The notes below the pieces were generated by a model that saw only the letters and a list, made by a program, of their open reading frames with translations, had not been told where the DNA came from and did not search any database. Of a DNA stretch of 50,930 nucleotides, positions 50,353-50,930 are shown in pieces. Each line of letters begins with the position of its first letter. Positions within the stretch are counted from its first letter, which is position 1. Position numbers and translations under genes: made by a program. Source of the stretch: a virus; the IMG/VR virus record IMGVR_UViG_3300022871_000025, positions 1 to 50,930 of that record; one strand, 5' to 3'.

Positions 50353-50424
50353 TCGTCTAGGCTTTTGCTTTAATGCTTTCGCTTATTTATGCTTTAGTGC
50401 CCTATTGACGATTGGGGGGGAGAA
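50353..50424 (-). other. Long-range C5/G7 hairpin in the tail-operon gap
   Basis: GTCCTCCCCCTCGT (50340s-50350s) can pair with ACGATTGGGGGGGAGAAC (50407-50424) around a ~55-base loop with repeated GCTTT words. Lies between the 53-residue and 421-residue genes. May be a processing or transcription-pausing element; 50319-50426 shows no gene. Confidence 0.35.
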
Positions 50425-50426
50425 CC

Positions 50427-50588
50427 CTAAAATTCTTCCATCTCATCTTTATAATTCATCAGATACCACGCCCTCGAATCTTCGGACGGCATAACAAAGT
50501 CAACGGTCTCGAACGTCGGCTGTGCAGGTGTAGATTGCAAATTAAGATTAAAGCTTAACATCGTCATTATTATTAGTATCATCATCAT
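50427..50588 (-). CDS. 53-residue small exported protein
   Basis: Start M-M-M-I-L-I-I-M-T-M-L-S-F follows GGAGATAATT; a short hydrophobic leader, then Q-S-T-P-A-Q-P-T-F-E-T-V-D-F and an acidic end (M-N-Y-K-D-E-M-E-E-F). Complete copy of the partial frame at 1-119. Looks like a secreted or membrane-attached peptide, function unknown. Confidence 0.6.
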   Translation of the reverse strand: MMMILIIMTMLSFNLNLQSTPAQPTFETVDFVMPSEDSRAWYLMNYKDEMEEF

Positions 50589-50930
50589 AATTATCTCCAG
50601 TAATATTTTATACCGATTTCGTCCATGTGATTAGGGTCGGCAGGTCGTCCATTGTGCTCCAAAACAAAATGAGTTGCCTCGTGCTTGATGTAACCCTCCG
50701 ACATTTTCATTGTCACAATGACATCCCCTTTAGTAAAAGCCCCCCAGTCTTTACGCATTTTGCTGTCAAAGTAAAACTTAGGCAATTTGGTGTCTTTCAA
50801 TGATTTGTTCTCAACCAGCATTAATAACTTGCGTTGAGAGAACCAAACACTTGCTTGTCCATACTGCTCTGGATTAAATTCTATTTTGCCATCCCAAAAG
50901 GAACCGTTCTTTTTGCCACGTAGGAATAAG
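50470..50930. repeat. Right copy of diverged terminal repeat
   Basis: Counterpart of 1-455, 461 bases. Contains the 3' part of the 53-residue gene and most of a second HExxH allele. The last 80 and first 111 bases match the left copy exactly. Confidence 0.85.
50591..50930 (-). CDS. Second allele of the HExxH metallopeptidase-like gene, partial
   Basis: The frame runs off the right end of the window (its 5' end is missing). About 113 residues are visible. HEATH and N-x-x-D-E are kept. Compared with 116-517, about ten residues differ in the last 76, many with conservative changes (E/K, I/V, L/M, R/W), with identical flanks. It is probably an alternative population allele of the same gene, not a second gene. 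Confidence 0.6.
   Translation of the reverse strand, partial: LFLRGKKNGSFWDGKIEFNPEQYGQASVWFSQRKLLMLVENKSLKDTKLPKFYFDSKMRKDWGAFTKGDVIVTMKMSEGYIKHEATHFVLEHNGRPADPNHMDEIGIKYYWR

Noticed and set aside
1-50930. Diversity-generating retroelement (template/variable repeat) as explanation of the diverged ends
   Set aside because: No reverse transcriptase gene, and differences are not restricted to adenines of one strand.
1-50930. Recoded stop codons
   Set aside because: All three stops end genes with normal spacing and overlaps; no long frame is interrupted in a consistent way.

Overview
This window looks like one essentially complete genome of a tailed double-stranded DNA phage (class Caudoviricetes), about 50.47 kb and probably circular or circularly permuted. 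The last 461 bases (50470-50930) repeat the first 455 with identical flanks and a diverged middle, as expected when an assembly walks round a circle into a second allele. The base composition is AT-rich, the code is standard (TAA, TGA and TAG all used as stops), and most starts have purine-rich ribosome binding sites or ATGA overlaps. A lipoprotein lysis gene and several Sec-type signal peptides suggest a Gram-negative (diderm) host. Two strong sigma-54-type promoters suggest a host that carries RpoN. BspA-type leucine-rich repeats and Thr-Asn-rich tail proteins are compatible with the Lentisphaerota/Kiritimatiellota/Verrucomicrobiota group, but that is only a guess. No tRNA, rRNA, CRISPR array or insertion sequence was seen.

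Layout. (1) On the minus strand, from 20.3 kb down to 1 and then, through the circle junction, from 50.9 down to 35.9 kb, runs the late arm. It starts with two small-gene cassettes (20.3-17.3 kb) that include a Dam-type adenine methyltransferase. Packaging and head genes follow: small terminase candidate, large terminase, portal, FmdB-like protein, scaffold, major capsid protein, decoration/connector proteins. A lysis block lies at 7.4-5.7 kb. Next come exported fibre-like proteins with BspA and LamG domains and a small HExxH protein. After the junction come probable tail/hub proteins, a Gln-rich protein and a 2434-residue polyvalent virion protein with its own HEAGH motif. The lack of an obvious tape-measure or tail-tube gene and the large internal-type proteins favour a short-tailed (podovirus-like) virion. 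(2) A 1.5-kb non-coding region (20.3-21.8 kb) separates the arms and holds the control signals: iterons, tandem repeats, inverted repeats and two sigma-54-like promoters. (3) On the plus strand, 21.8-35.9 kb is the early arm. It has about 20 very small, mostly unknown, tightly coupled genes, then a recombination/replication module (ERF annealing protein, YqaJ exonuclease, SSB-like protein, ERCC4 nuclease, RepA-like helicase) and a tyrosine recombinase. Both arms end at one bidirectional terminator at 35.87 kb.

Two regulatory systems stand out. First, the minus-strand small genes are fed by two copies of the same sigma-70 promoter (63 identical bases). Each is followed by a leader in which an intrinsic terminator with nine Ts sits just before the first gene's ribosome binding site. 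Both leaders have an extra stem and a nine-codon reading frame over the 5' terminator arm. The structure is kept although the sequences differ, which points to a conserved attenuator or anti-termination RNA. Second, the early arm has a near-consensus sigma-54 promoter 53 bases before its first gene, with phased 14-base repeats about 125-160 bases upstream, where an enhancer-binding protein would sit, and a perfect-consensus sigma-54 site further upstream. Together these suggest that phage gene expression is tied to a host RpoN/activator circuit.
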